Shown here: positions 1-10,294 of the stretch, piece by piece
How the letters are laid out: the number at the start of each line of letters is the position of its first letter
Position numbering within the stretch: the stretch's first letter is position 1
From: Pseudomonas sp. P5_109
GTDB taxonomy: Bacteria > Pseudomonadota > Gammaproteobacteria > Pseudomonadales > Pseudomonadaceae
Reading direction: 5' to 3'
Assembly: GCF_034009455.1 (NCBI RefSeq)
Contig: NZ_CP125380.1
Location: forward strand, 4,849,501-4,913,500
DNA: 64,000 nt
Program-made: the position numbers and the translations under genes
Notes under the pieces: generated by a model
Seen by the model: the letters and a program-made list of their open reading frames with translations, nothing else
Told to the model about the DNA's origin: nothing
The model's database searches: none

Positions 1-2
1 GC

Positions 3-1607
3 ACCGGCCCCAGCGGCGAAGCGGCCAACGCCTGGTTCACTTGCCCGCGCACCACGCTCAAGCCATGCGTGATCGAACCCTACTTCTATGAGATCGACGG
101 CCAGAACGTGCTGATGACCAGCATCGTTTTCCCGCTGATGGTCAACGGCAAGGTCATCGCCTCGCTGTCGGTGGACATCAACCTCAACAGCCTGCAAGCA
201 GTCAGTCTGGGCGCCAGCAAGAAGCTCTACGACGGCCAGACCAGTGTCAGCATCATCAGCCCGGCCGGTCTCCTCGCCGGCTACAGCCCTGACGCCAGCA
301 AACTCAGCCAGCACCTGGACGCCGTGGACAAGACCAACGGTGCCGAACTGCTGCGCATGCTCGGCGCCAGCAGCAAAACCGCCAGCCTGCACAGCAATCA
401 GCAACTGAAAGTGTTGGCACCCTTCCAGCCAATTCCCGGCGGTAAATCCTGGGGCGTGCTGCTCGACGTGCCGGAGAAAGTCCTGGTCGGCCCCGCCGAA
501 GCCCTGAAAAAGCAACTTGATGACAGCAACACCGCCGGCACGCTGGTCGAACTCGGCCTGGGGGTACTCGCCGCGCTGCTCGGCCTGGTGCTGGTGTGGC
601 TGATGGCCCGCAGCGTGACCAAACCGATTCTCGGCGTGGCGCTGATGCTCGAAGACATCGCCAGCGGCGAAGGTGATCTGACCCGCCGCCTGGCCTACGA
701 CAAGAAGGACGAACTGGGCCAACTGGCTGGCTGGTTCAACCGTTTCCTCGATAAGCTGCAACCGATCATTGCCGAAGTGAAACGCTCGGTGCAGGACGCC
801 CGCAGCACCGCTGACCAGTCCTCCGCCATCGCCACCCAGACCAGCGCCGGCATGGAGCAGCAATACCGCCAGGTGGATCAGGTCGCCACCGCCTCCCACG
901 AGATGAGCGCCACCGCCCAGGACGTCGCCCGCAGCGCCGCGCAAGCGGCCCATGCCGCCCGGGATGCCGATCAGGCGACCCGTCAGGGCCTGACCGTGAT
1001 CGACCGCACCACCACCAGCATCGGCAACCTCGCCGCCGACATGAGCGCCGCCATGGTTCAGGTCGAAGGCCTGGCAGCCAACAGCGAGAAAATCGGCACG
1101 GTACTGGAAGTGATCCGCGCGATCGCCGAGCAGACCAACCTGCTGGCCCTCAACGCGGCGATCGAAGCGGCCCGTGCCGGAGAGGCCGGACGCGGTTTTG
1201 CCGTGGTCGCCGATGAAGTGCGCAACCTGGCGCGGCGCACCCAGGAGTCCGTGGAAGAAACCCGCCTGGTGATCGAGCAACTGCAAAACGGTACCCAGGA
1301 GGTGGTGGGTTCGATGAACAACAGCCATCGTCAGGCCCAGGGCAGTGTCGAGCAGGTTGGCCAGGCCGTGACGGCGCTGCGCCAGATCGGCGACGCGGTG
1401 ACCGTGATCAACGACATGAACATGCAGATCGCCAGTGCCGCCGAAGAGCAAAGCGCGGTGGCCGAGGAGATCAACAACAACGTGGCGACCATTCGCGACG
1501 TGACTGAGTCGCTGTCGGGCCAGGCCAATGAATCGGCGCGGGTCAGCCAGTCGCTCAACAGCCTGGCGAACCAGCAGCAGAACTTGATGGATCAGTTCCG
1601 CGTTTAA
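3..1607 (+). CDS. Methyl-accepting chemotaxis protein (5' end missing)
   Basis: Transmembrane chemoreceptor feeding the CheA/CheW pathway. The frame is open to the left edge of the window, so the N-terminus lies outside; a GTG at 69 is internal. The visible part holds the end of a periplasmic dCache-like sensor domain, a transmembrane segment near nt 540-610 ([20 protein letters not shown]), a HAMP linker ([19 protein letters not shown]) and a long cytoplasmic coiled-coil signalling domain. The signalling hairpin tip, [20 protein letters not shown], lies near nt 1130-1190 and is nearly invariant in the family. No CheB/CheR-type pentapeptide is seen at the C-terminus (it ends QFRV). The ligand cannot be told from what is visible; related dCache receptors of pseudomonads often sense amino acids or organic acids. 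Confidence 0.93.
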   Translation, partial: TGPSGEAANAWFTCPRTTLKPCVIEPYFYEIDGQNVLMTSIVFPLMVNGKVIASLSVDINLNSLQAVSLGASKKLYDGQTSVSIISPAGLLAGYSPDASKLSQHLDAVDKTNGAELLRMLGASSKTASLHSNQQLKVLAPFQPIPGGKSWGVLLDVPEKVLVGPAEALKKQLDDSNTAGTLVELGLGVLAALLGLVLVWLMARSVTKPILGVALMLEDIASGEGDLTRRLAYDKKDELGQLAGWFNRFLDKLQPIIAEVKRSVQDARSTADQSSAIATQTSAGMEQQYRQVDQVATASHEMSATAQDVARSAAQAAHAARDADQATRQGLTVIDRTTTSIGNLAADMSAAMVQVEGLAANSEKIGTVLEVIRAIAEQTNLLALNAAIEAARAGEAGRGFAVVADEVRNLARRTQESVEETRLVIEQLQNGTQEVVGSMNNSHRQAQGSVEQVGQAVTALRQIGDAVTVINDMNMQIASAAEEQSAVAEEINNNVATIRDVTESLSGQANESARVSQSLNSLANQQQNLMDQFRV

Positions 1608-1622
1608 ACCCGCAACTGCAAC

Positions 1623-1723
1623 TGTAGGAGCGAGCTTGCTCGCGAAAAACCCGAGGGCGCCGCGGGGAACCAGATTCCCCGCGTCATCGTTGACGATTTT
1701 CGCGAGCGAGCTCGCTCCTACAG
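1623..1723. repeat. REP doublet (TGTAGGAGCGAGC type)
   Basis: Imperfect inverted repeat whose outer arms are TGTAGGAGCGAGCTTGCTCG and its complement near 1700-1723. It lies directly after the chemoreceptor stop and could form a large transcript hairpin. The rest of the 1608-1898 gap shows nothing I can name apart from a GGAG ribosome site just before the next gene. Confidence 0.85.
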
Positions 1724-1898
1724 TGATGGCGAGTGGATATCTAGCAGAACCTGATTATGCTTCAGAGAACCTGGCAACAATCCGGGACGTCAACTTCAAA
1801 GCAAGCTTTGCGTAATCCGACGACATCAGCCCCAGGGCCAGGGTGCGGCAACATTTGAGAGGTGCTCCGGCCTACAACAGTAACAACGGAGAACACTC

Positions 1899-3566
<1,668 letters not shown>

Positions 3567-3575
<9 letters not shown>

Positions 3576-3620
3576 GGCGCAGAGGCTCTATGTGGGGTTC
3601 CCGGCGGGGCCTCAGGTGTG
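3567..3620. terminator. Inverted repeat spanning two convergent stop codons
   Basis: CACACCTGAGGC (3567-3578) and its perfect complement GCCTCAGGTGTG (3609-3620) are separated by 30 bases. Each arm contains the stop codon of the gene entering it, so both proteins end in His-Thr. It could act as a shared two-way transcript end, but no T-run follows on either side, so the terminator role is inferred. Confidence 0.45.
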
Positions 3621-4928
3621 TTTGGGCAATTCGATGACGACCTTCAGACCGCCCCACTCGCTTTCCAGCAACGACAGTTTGCCGCCCCAGCTATCGACGA
3701 TATCGCGCACGATACCCAGCCCCAGGCCATGCCCCTCTGTTTGTTCATCCAGCCGCGTTCCCCGACTGAACACCTGATCGCGACGCTCTGCGGGAATGCC
3801 CGGGCCGTCATCTTCGACACTGAGTTCAAACCCGCCCGCCGTTTCGACCACACTCACGCGAACCTCGGCATCCGCCCATTTGCAGGCGTTGTCCAGCAGG
3901 TTGCCCAACAGTTCCAGCAGGTCCTCACGGTCCCAGGGCAATTGCAGGCCGGTCGGAGCGCGGTAGCTCAGCGCCAGGTGTTCGCCATGGATCATGTTCA
4001 GGGTGGCCAGCAACCCGGGGAGTTCGGCGGCGCAATCGAACAGCGCACCGGGCAACGCATCACCAGACAACCGTGCGCGGTTGAGTTCGCGATTGAGTCG
4101 CTGCTGGACTTGCTCCAGTTGCTCCTTGAGGACTTTGCGCAGTTTCGGGTGCGCGTCCAGTTGCTCGCTTGAAGCCAGGCTCAACAGCACCGCCAGCGGC
4201 GTTTTCAAGGCGTGGCCGAGGTTGCCCAGGGCATTGCGTGAGCGCTTGAGGCTGTCTTCGGTGTGGGCCAGCAAATGGTTGATCTGCGCCACCAGTGGCT
4301 CCAGTTCCACCGGCACCTGGTCATCGAGTTGCGAGCGCTGGCCCTGTTGCAACTGTGCGATCTGCTCGCGCGCCTGTTCCAGCGGGCGCAAGGCACGGCG
4401 CACGGTGATCCGTTGCAGCAACAGAATCAGCAGCAGCCCTGCCAATCCCAGGCCCAAGCCGATCTGTTGCATACGCCGGAAGCTTTCGCGTATTGGCGTG
4501 TAATCCTCGGCGACGCTGATGGAAATCGGCAGTCCCAACCGTCGATAGTCCGTACGCAATACCAGCAACTGTTGCCCTTCCGGCCCCAGTTGCAGGTTGT
4601 CGTGCAGGCCGGGTTGATCGAGCGCCGGCAGTTCCTGATCCCATAACGAACGGGAACGCCAATGGCCGTCGGCGAAATCGATGCGGAAATAATGCCCGGA
4701 AAACGGCCGCTGATAGGCTGGCGACAGACGTCGTTCATCCAGTTGCAAGCCCTGCGGCCCGCGCACCAGTGCCGCCAGCAGGTTCTCGCTGTCATTGCGC
4801 AACCCGGCTTCGAGGTAGCGCTGCAAACCCATTTCGAACAGCCACAGGCTGGTTTGCGCCAGCACCAGGCCAACGACCACCATCACACTGATCAGGCCCA
4901 GGCTCAAGCGACGCTGGATCGATCTCAC
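3612..4928 (-). CDS. Two-component sensor histidine kinase
   Basis: Inner-membrane kinase of 438 residues that phosphorylates the response regulator encoded just before it. Transmembrane segments lie at about residues 9-30 and 156-173, with a periplasmic sensor region of about 125 residues between them. A HAMP-like linker and the dimerisation helix follow, with phospho-acceptor His239 in [12 protein letters not shown]. An N-box ([13 protein letters not shown]) and G-boxes ([16 protein letters not shown]) complete the ATPase domain. Its start overlaps the regulator stop by 4 bases, so the two are translationally coupled. The layout (PepSY protein, regulator, kinase) resembles PhoPQ/BqsRS-like cation-sensing systems of pseudomonads, but the signal is not identifiable here. 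Confidence 0.94.
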   Translation of the reverse strand: MRSIQRRLSLGLISVMVVVGLVLAQTSLWLFEMGLQRYLEAGLRNDSENLLAALVRGPQGLQLDERRLSPAYQRPFSGHYFRIDFADGHWRSRSLWDQELPALDQPGLHDNLQLGPEGQQLLVLRTDYRRLGLPISISVAEDYTPIRESFRRMQQIGLGLGLAGLLLILLLQRITVRRALRPLEQAREQIAQLQQGQRSQLDDQVPVELEPLVAQINHLLAHTEDSLKRSRNALGNLGHALKTPLAVLLSLASSEQLDAHPKLRKVLKEQLEQVQQRLNRELNRARLSGDALPGALFDCAAELPGLLATLNMIHGEHLALSYRAPTGLQLPWDREDLLELLGNLLDNACKWADAEVRVSVVETAGGFELSVEDDGPGIPAERRDQVFSRGTRLDEQTEGHGLGLGIVRDIVDSWGGKLSLLESEWGGLKVVIELPKHT

Positions 4929-5593
4929 CGGGCTTGTCCGCCGAACAGGTAGCCCTGGCCGCGACGGGTTTCAATCACACTTTTGCCGAGCTTGCGGCGC
5001 AAATGGTTGACGTGGACCTCCAGCACGTTGGAATCGCGCTCGGTTTCACCGTCGTAGAGGTGTTCGGCGAGATGGCTTTTGGAGAGGATCTGCTCGGGGT
5101 GCAGCATGAAATACCGCAACAGGCGAAACTCCGCGGCGGTCAACTGAATATCCGCGCCCTCGCGGACAACGCACTGGCGCCCTTCGTCCAGATGCAATCC
5201 GGCGGCCTGGAGTGTCGGCTGGTTGACCTGGCCATGGGAGCGGCGCAACAACGCCTGGATGCGCAAGAACAGCTCTTCGGGATGAAAGGGTTTGGTCAGG
5301 TAATCGTCGGCGCCGGCCTTGAGGCCTTCGATGCGCTCGGCCCAGGAACCACGGGCCGTCAGGATCAACACCGGCGTGGCCAGCCCCGCCGCGCGCCATT
5401 GCGCCAGCACCTCAAGCCCCGGCACACCCGGCAAGCCGAGGTCGAGGATGATCAGGTCGTAAGGTTCGGTACTGCCCTGATGCAGCGCATCGCGACCATC
5501 GGCCAGCCAGTCCACCGCATAACCCTGGCGGTTGAGGCCGGCCAACAGTTCGTCGGCCAGGGGCACATGGTCTTCCACCAGAAGCAAACGCAT
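4925..5593 (-). CDS. OmpR/PhoB-family response regulator
   Basis: DNA-binding regulator of 222 residues. The receiver domain (1-115) has the acidic pocket (VEDH), phospho-acceptor Asp51 in [10 protein letters not shown], and the conserved Lys in TKPF near residue 101. The C-terminal winged helix (about 125-220) has the family ending [17 protein letters not shown] and RRGQGYLF. It lies 3 bases downstream of the PepSY gene and overlaps the kinase gene by 4 bases, forming a three-gene operon. It is probably phosphorylated by the adjacent kinase. Confidence 0.95.
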   Translation of the reverse strand: MRLLLVEDHVPLADELLAGLNRQGYAVDWLADGRDALHQGSTEPYDLIILDLGLPGVPGLEVLAQWRAAGLATPVLILTARGSWAERIEGLKAGADDYLTKPFHPEELFLRIQALLRRSHGQVNQPTLQAAGLHLDEGRQCVVREGADIQLTAAEFRLLRYFMLHPEQILSKSHLAEHLYDGETERDSNVLEVHVNHLRRKLGKSVIETRRGQGYLFGGQAR

Positions 5594-5596
5594 GGA

Positions 5597-5917
5597 TCAG
5601 TCTTCCTTGTCTTTCAATATTCGGCCGTCAGTCGCATCGATGTGCAGCTCACGGACCACGCCTTCGGGGGTCAGCAATTCGACATCATAAAGGTAGATGT
5701 TGTGCTTCTCTTCGAGTTCGGCTTCCAGCAGTTTTGCGCCGGGGTAGCGATCCATCGCTTGCTGCAACAGTTGCTCCAGCGGCAGGATCACCCCCTGTTG
5801 ACGCAGGCGCAGGGCTTCATCCTGATCCAGGTCGCGGGCCATCACTGCCGAGCAAAATGCCAGAAGCAGCAGCGCCATCCCGCGTGCGACACATCGATTG
5901 AGTAGAAACACCTTCAT
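5597..5917 (-). CDS. PepSY-domain periplasmic protein
   Basis: Small exported protein of 106 residues. I start it at the ATG giving MKVFLLNRCVARGM because a standard signal peptide follows (hydrophobic ALLLLAFCSAV, cleavage probably after VMA). Longer in-frame starts would put a polar stretch before the signal. The mature part is one PepSY domain (LYDVELLTPEGVVRELHIDA and DGRILKD). PepSY proteins next to PhoPQ/BqsRS-type systems are common and are thought to modulate sensing or proteases. It is the first gene of the operon with the regulator and kinase. Confidence 0.85.
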   Translation of the reverse strand: MKVFLLNRCVARGMALLLLAFCSAVMARDLDQDEALRLRQQGVILPLEQLLQQAMDRYPGAKLLEAELEEKHNIYLYDVELLTPEGVVRELHIDATDGRILKDKED

Positions 5918-6080
5918 TACCGATCCTGATGATCCTTGAGTCACTACCCGATGACCGGGTCTAATTCCAGAGCGAAAACCACAATGGTATCAGCGTTGCG
6001 TCGGGGGGCCAGGCGAGCCACCTTAACCCGCTGAACTTAATTGAAACTGAATTGCCATCATTGCTGACACCTCAACCCCC

Positions 6081-6170
6081 TGTGGGAGCGGGCTTGCTCG
6101 CGAAGAGGCCGTGTCAGTCGCCATCAATGTTGACGGTCACACCGCTTTCGCGAGCAAGCCCGCTCCCACA
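6081..6170. repeat. REP doublet (TGTGGGAGCGGGC type)
   Basis: Inverted repeat with arms TGTGGGAGCGGGCTTGCTCG and complement, enclosing a spacer with GTGTCAG. It stands in the 286-base gap between the divergent PepSY and patatin genes. No promoter is obvious to me in the remainder. Confidence 0.88.
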
Positions 6171-6203
6171 TAATCTGCCCGCTGAACAGACTTCGAGACT
6201 TTA

Positions 6204-7283
6204 ATGACCGCCATCCACATCAAGTTCCCCTCCCTGACCCTCAAGGCCGGTCCACGCGCCTTTGCGCGCATCCGGGACAACGGCTTGAACGCCGCCGAGG
6301 TCGGCACCCTGCCTGGCGCGGCCGGTGGTCCGAAGGCGCTGGGGATTCAGGGTCTGGACCTGGCGCTGTTCGGCGAGTGGCTGCCAGCCGCACCGCGGGA
6401 GCGCTCGCTGATTGGTGCATCGGTAGGTTCCTGGCGCTTCGCCAGCGCCTGCCTGCCGGACGCCGCCGAGGGCATCCGGCGTCTCGGGCAGCTGTACACC
6501 GAGCAGAATTTCGCCAAGGGCGTGACCATGGCGCAGATCAGCCAGAGCTCCCGGCGCATGCTCGATGACCTGCTCGACGGTCGCGATGCCTCGATCCTGG
6601 CCAACAGCGATTACCGCCTGAACATCATGGTGGTCAAAAGCCACGGCCTGCTCGCCGACGATCATCGCGGACGTCTTGGGTTGGGCCTGTCCTCGGTCAT
6701 CGCCGACAACCTGCGCGGCCGGGCGCGGCTGGCCCGGCACTTCGAACGCCTGATCATCCACGACCCGCGCCTGGCGCCGCCGGTCGACGCCTTGAACGAC
6801 TTCCCGTCGCGCTTCGTCGCCCTCGATGCCGGCAATTTGCGCCAGGCCCTGCTGGCTTCGGGCTCGATCCCGATGGTGATGCAAGGCGTGCGCGACCTGC
6901 CGGGCGCCGGCGCCGGCACCTTCCGCGACGGCGGACTGCTGGATTACCACCTGGACCTGCCTTACAGCGGCAACGACATCGTGCTTTACCCGCATTTCAC
7001 CGACCGGGTGATTCCCGGCTGGTTCGACAAGACCCTGCCGTGGCGCCGCGCCTGCCCGACACGCCTGCAAAACGTGCTGCTGCTGGCGCCGTCGAAGGAA
7101 TACCTGGCGCGCCTGCCCTACGGCAAACTGCCGGACCGCAACGACTTCAAGCGCTTCATGGGCGACGCCCCGAGCCGGCAGAAATACTGGCGCACGACCA
7201 TGGAAGAAAGCCGCCGCATGGGCGACGAATTCCTCGAACTGGCCGCCAACGGTCGCCTCGGCGAGCACTTGCTGACCCTTTAG
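6204..7283 (+). CDS. Patatin-like phospholipase
   Basis: Predicted lipid acyl hydrolase of 359 residues with a Ser-Asp dyad. A glycine-rich oxyanion stretch (GAAGGPKALG) lies near residue 37, the nucleophile elbow GASVGSWR (GxSxG) near residue 73, and the DGG motif of the catalytic Asp (FRDGGLLDYH) near residue 243. No signal peptide is seen, so it is probably cytoplasmic. It lies 75 bases upstream of queD on the same strand but has no obvious link to it. The substrate is unknown; bacterial patatins range from phospholipases to secreted toxins. Confidence 0.85.
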   Translation: MTAIHIKFPSLTLKAGPRAFARIRDNGLNAAEVGTLPGAAGGPKALGIQGLDLALFGEWLPAAPRERSLIGASVGSWRFASACLPDAAEGIRRLGQLYTEQNFAKGVTMAQISQSSRRMLDDLLDGRDASILANSDYRLNIMVVKSHGLLADDHRGRLGLGLSSVIADNLRGRARLARHFERLIIHDPRLAPPVDALNDFPSRFVALDAGNLRQALLASGSIPMVMQGVRDLPGAGAGTFRDGGLLDYHLDLPYSGNDIVLYPHFTDRVIPGWFDKTLPWRRACPTRLQNVLLLAPSKEYLARLPYGKLPDRNDFKRFMGDAPSRQKYWRTTMEESRRMGDEFLELAANGRLGEHLLTL

Positions 7284-7358
7284 TCAGGACAAGCTGGTAA
7301 ACTCGCCGCCTGCCCGAATCGCTGCGGCGAACGCCACCTGAACAGAGCTGAAAACACT

Positions 7359-7715
7359 GTGGAAATCTTCAAGGAATTTACTTTCGAATCCGCCCACCGC
7401 CTGCCCCACGTACCGGACGGCCACAAGTGCGGGCGCCTGCACGGTCACTCGTTCAAAGTGGCAATCCACCTGAGCGGCGACCTCGACCCGCACACCGGCT
7501 GGATCCGCGACTTCTCGGAAATCAAGGCAATCTTCAAGCCGCTGTACGAGCGCCTGGACCACAACTACCTGAACGACATTCCCGGCCTGGAAAACCCGAC
7601 CAGTGAAGTGTTGGCCAAGTTTATCTGGAATGAGATGAAGCCCCTGCTGCCGGAGCTCAGTGCGATCCGCATCCACGAGACGTGCACCAGCGGTTGCATC
7701 TATCGCGGCGAATAA
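7359..7715 (+). CDS. queD: 6-carboxy-5,6,7,8-tetrahydropterin synthase
   Basis: Converts 7,8-dihydroneopterin triphosphate to 6-carboxytetrahydropterin, the second step of queuosine and 7-deazaguanine synthesis. The 118-residue protein has the usual family length. It shows the zinc and catalytic signature: FTFESAHRL near the N-terminus, then [10 protein letters not shown] with the catalytic Cys and the two zinc His, and [10 protein letters not shown] near the C-terminus. It starts at GTG, the only start that gives the conserved N-terminus [13 protein letters not shown]. Confidence 0.95.
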   Translation: MEIFKEFTFESAHRLPHVPDGHKCGRLHGHSFKVAIHLSGDLDPHTGWIRDFSEIKAIFKPLYERLDHNYLNDIPGLENPTSEVLAKFIWNEMKPLLPELSAIRIHETCTSGCIYRGE

Positions 7716-7729
7716 AGACACCGCCCCCT

Positions 7730-7830
7730 TGTAGGAGCGAGCTTGCTCGCGATGGACGCCAGAGCACCGCTGGCTGCCAGATACCACGCGTAATCGTTGA
7801 CGTTCTTCGCGAGCAAGCTCGCTCCTACAG
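7730..7830. repeat. REP doublet (TGTAGGAGCGAGC type)
   Basis: Arms TGTAGGAGCGAGCTTGCTCG at 7730 and the complement ending at 7830, with a spacer of about 50 bases. It follows the queD stop by about 15 bases. Confidence 0.88.
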
Positions 7831-7848
7831 TTGGTCAGAGAAATAAAG

Positions 7849-7873
7849 AACAGCCTTCATCGGCTGTTTTTTT
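7849..7873 (+). terminator. Rho-independent terminator
   Basis: Stem AACAGCC (7849-7855) and GGCTGTT (7862-7868) with a six-base loop, followed by a run of T to 7873. It lies beyond the REP doublet and probably ends the queD transcript; the alpha/beta hydrolase begins 45 bases later. Confidence 0.8.
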
Positions 7874-7917
7874 ATGCCTATGCTTTTCCCCTCTCCCCCC
7901 TCCAAGAGGACAGGTCC

Positions 7918-8748
7918 ATGACTGACTGGCCGCTGGATCAGGTTTTTGCCTTCAATGGACATCAGGTGCGCTATGCCATACACGGCGACGGCCCGCCGCT
8001 GGTGTTCGTGCATGGCACACCCTTTTCTTCTTACGTGTGGCACCGGATCGCGCCGTATTTCACGGCGACTCACCGCGTCTACTACTTCGATCTGCTGGGT
8101 TATGGGCAGTCGGCACAACCCGACGCCGATGTCTCGCTCGGTGTGCAAAACCAGTTGTTGGCACAACTGCTGGAGCATTGGCGCCTGGATCGCCCCGACG
8201 TGGTGGCCCACGACTTCGGCGGCGCTACTGCCCTGCGCACGCACCTGCTCGACGGCAAGGATTACCGCAGCCTGACGCTGATCGACCCGGTAGCGCTGAC
8301 GCCCTGGGGTTCACCGTTCGTGCAGCATGTGCGTCAGCATGAAGCGGCGTTCAGCGGACTGCCCGATTACATTCAGCGAGCCATCGTACCGACCTATATT
8401 CGCGGGGCGATCAAGCGCGAAATCCCCGACGCCGAACTCGCCCCCTACGTTCTGCCGTGGCTGGGCGATCCCGGGCAAGCGGGGTTCTATCGGCAGATCG
8501 CGCAGATGGACGAGCGTTATACCCGCGAGGCCGAACGTTTGTATCCGGCGATTCGCTGCCCGGTGCAGATTCTCTGGGGTGAAGACGACCAGTGGATTCC
8601 CATCGAACGCGGACGGGCCTTGCAGCAGATGATTCCCGGCGCGCAGTTTCATCCGATTGCCAACGCCGGTCATCTGGTCCAGGAAGATGCGCCCGAAGCG
8701 GTCGTTGCCGCTCTGCTGCGTTTTTTGCCCCTCCAACTATCTACCTGA
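7918..8748 (+). CDS. Alpha/beta hydrolase of the epoxide hydrolase / haloalkane dehalogenase type
   Basis: Soluble hydrolase of 276 residues. The oxyanion motif HGTPFSSYVW lies near residue 32. The nucleophile elbow is VVAHDFGG, with Asp99 where esterases have Ser. This Asp, the acid in GEDDQWIP and the His in NAGHLVQ match the Asp-Asp-His triad of epoxide hydrolases and haloalkane or haloacid dehalogenases. I start it at the ATG after AGAGGACAGGTCC; a longer frame would run into the preceding terminator. No signal peptide. The substrate is not known and the neighbours give no hint. Confidence 0.85.
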   Translation: MTDWPLDQVFAFNGHQVRYAIHGDGPPLVFVHGTPFSSYVWHRIAPYFTATHRVYYFDLLGYGQSAQPDADVSLGVQNQLLAQLLEHWRLDRPDVVAHDFGGATALRTHLLDGKDYRSLTLIDPVALTPWGSPFVQHVRQHEAAFSGLPDYIQRAIVPTYIRGAIKREIPDAELAPYVLPWLGDPGQAGFYRQIAQMDERYTREAERLYPAIRCPVQILWGEDDQWIPIERGRALQQMIPGAQFHPIANAGHLVQEDAPEAVVAALLRFLPLQLST

Positions 8749-8763
8749 ACAAACCCAACCCCC

Positions 8764-8852
8764 TGTGGGAGCGGGCTTGCTCGCGAAAGCGCCAGCACAT
8801 CCGGCATCTATGTAGCTGACACACCGTCTTCGCGAGCAAGCCCGCTCCCACA
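8764..8852. repeat. REP doublet (TGTGGGAGCGGGC type)
   Basis: Arms TGTGGGAGCGGGCTTGCTCG (8764 on) and its complement ending at 8852. It sits between the hydrolase stop and the cytosine deaminase gene. Confidence 0.88.
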
Positions 8853-8930
8853 TTTTGAACTGGCGGGGACCGCCGCCACCGAGCTAACGTAAGGAGATTG
8901 CCTAAACGATTCGCCAAAAGGATCTGCCCG

Positions 8931-10175
8931 ATGCACATCATCAACGCCCGTCTGCGCAACCAGGAAGGCCTGCATGAGTTGAACCTGGAAAACGGTCTGA
9001 TCAGCAGCATCGCCCGCCAGACCGAGGCCCCGACCCTGGGCCCTGGCGATCTGGATGCCGGCGGCAATCTGGTGGTGCCGCCCTTCGTCGAGCCGCACAT
9101 CCACCTCGACGCAACCCTGACCGCCGGCGAGCCGCGCTGGAACATGAGCGGCACGCTGTTCGAAGGCATCGAGTGCTGGGGCGAGCGCAAGGCGACCATC
9201 ACCCAGGAAGACACCAAGGCCCGGGCCAAGAAAACCATCCAGGCCCTCGCCGCCCACGGCATCCAGCATGTGCGCACTCACGTCGACGTCACCGACCCGC
9301 AACTGACCGCGCTCAAGGCCATGCTCGAAGTGCGCGAGGAAAGCCGGCACCTGGTCGACCTGCAAATCGTCGCGTTCCCTCAGGAAGGCATCGAGTCGTA
9401 CCACAATGGCCGCGAGTTGATGGAAGAAGCGATCCGCATGGGCGCCGATGTGGTCGGTGGCATTCCGCATTTCGAATACACCCGCGATCAGGGCGTCAGC
9501 TCGGTGAAGTTCCTCATGGACCTGGCCGAACGCAGCGGCTGCCTGGTGGACGTGCATTGCGACGAAACCGACGACCCGCATTCGCGCTTTCTCGAAGTGC
9601 TCGCCGAAGAGGCCCGCAGCCGCGGCATGGGCTCGCGGGTCACGGCCAGCCACACCACGGCCATGGGTTCCTACGACAACGCCTACTGCGCCAAACTGTT
9701 TCGCTTGCTCGGGCATTCGGGGATCAGCTTTGTCTCCTGCCCCACTGAAAGCATCCACCTGCAAGGTCGCTTCGACAGTTTCCCGAAACGCCGGGGCGTG
9801 ACCCGGGTCAACGAGTTGCTGGAAGCGGGGATGAACGTGTGCTTCGGCCAGGACTCGATCGTCGATCCGTGGTACCCGCTGGGTAACGGCAACATCTTGC
9901 GGGTACTGGAGGCCGGGCTGCACATCTGCCACATGCTCGGCTATCGCAACCTGCAAAGCGCGCTGGACCTGGTGACGGACAATAGCGCCAGGGCCATGAA
10001 CCTCGGCGAGCGTTATGGCCTGGAGCGCGGGCGGCCGGCGAATCTGCTGATTCTGTCGGCGGACAGCGACTACGAAGTGATCCGCAGCCAGGGCTTGCCG
10101 CTGTACTCGGTGCGCGAGGGCAAGGTGTTGATGAAGCGGACGATGCCGGTGGTGGAGTTTAGTGGGCTGGGCTGA
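8931..10175 (+). CDS. codA: Cytosine deaminase-type amidohydrolase
   Basis: Metal-dependent amidohydrolase of 414 residues that by homology deaminates cytosine to uracil in pyrimidine salvage. It is strongly like E. coli CodA along its length: PPFVEPHIHLDATLTAGEP carries the first metal histidines, QHVRTHVDV, VDVHCDETDD and ASHTTAMGSYDNAY follow, and the last metal Asp is in CFGQDSIVDPWYPLG. E. coli CodA reads CFGHDD at that last site, so His-Asp-Asp is replaced by Gln-Asp-Ser and the substrate may differ. I start at the ATG preceded by AAAAGGATC; an upstream in-frame ATG lacks a ribosome site. No codB permease is adjacent. Confidence 0.88.
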   Translation: MHIINARLRNQEGLHELNLENGLISSIARQTEAPTLGPGDLDAGGNLVVPPFVEPHIHLDATLTAGEPRWNMSGTLFEGIECWGERKATITQEDTKARAKKTIQALAAHGIQHVRTHVDVTDPQLTALKAMLEVREESRHLVDLQIVAFPQEGIESYHNGRELMEEAIRMGADVVGGIPHFEYTRDQGVSSVKFLMDLAERSGCLVDVHCDETDDPHSRFLEVLAEEARSRGMGSRVTASHTTAMGSYDNAYCAKLFRLLGHSGISFVSCPTESIHLQGRFDSFPKRRGVTRVNELLEAGMNVCFGQDSIVDPWYPLGNGNILRVLEAGLHICHMLGYRNLQSALDLVTDNSARAMNLGERYGLERGRPANLLILSADSDYEVIRSQGLPLYSVREGKVLMKRTMPVVEFSGLG

Positions 10176-10196
10176 AACTTGCACTGACTGGACTGG

Positions 10197-10283
10197 CCCC
10201 TTCGCGAGCAAGCCCGCTCCCACAATTGACCGAGTTGTCCAGACAAACGCGGTTAAATGTGGGAGCGGGCTTGCTCGCGAAGG
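10197..10283. repeat. REP doublet in reversed (tail-to-tail) order
   Basis: Here the complement arm TTCGCGAGCAAGCCCGCTCC comes first and TGTGGGAGCGGGCTTGCTCG second, the opposite of the other doublets. It lies between the convergent codA and DapF-like genes. Confidence 0.82.
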
Positions 10284-10294
10284 CTATCTTGAAA

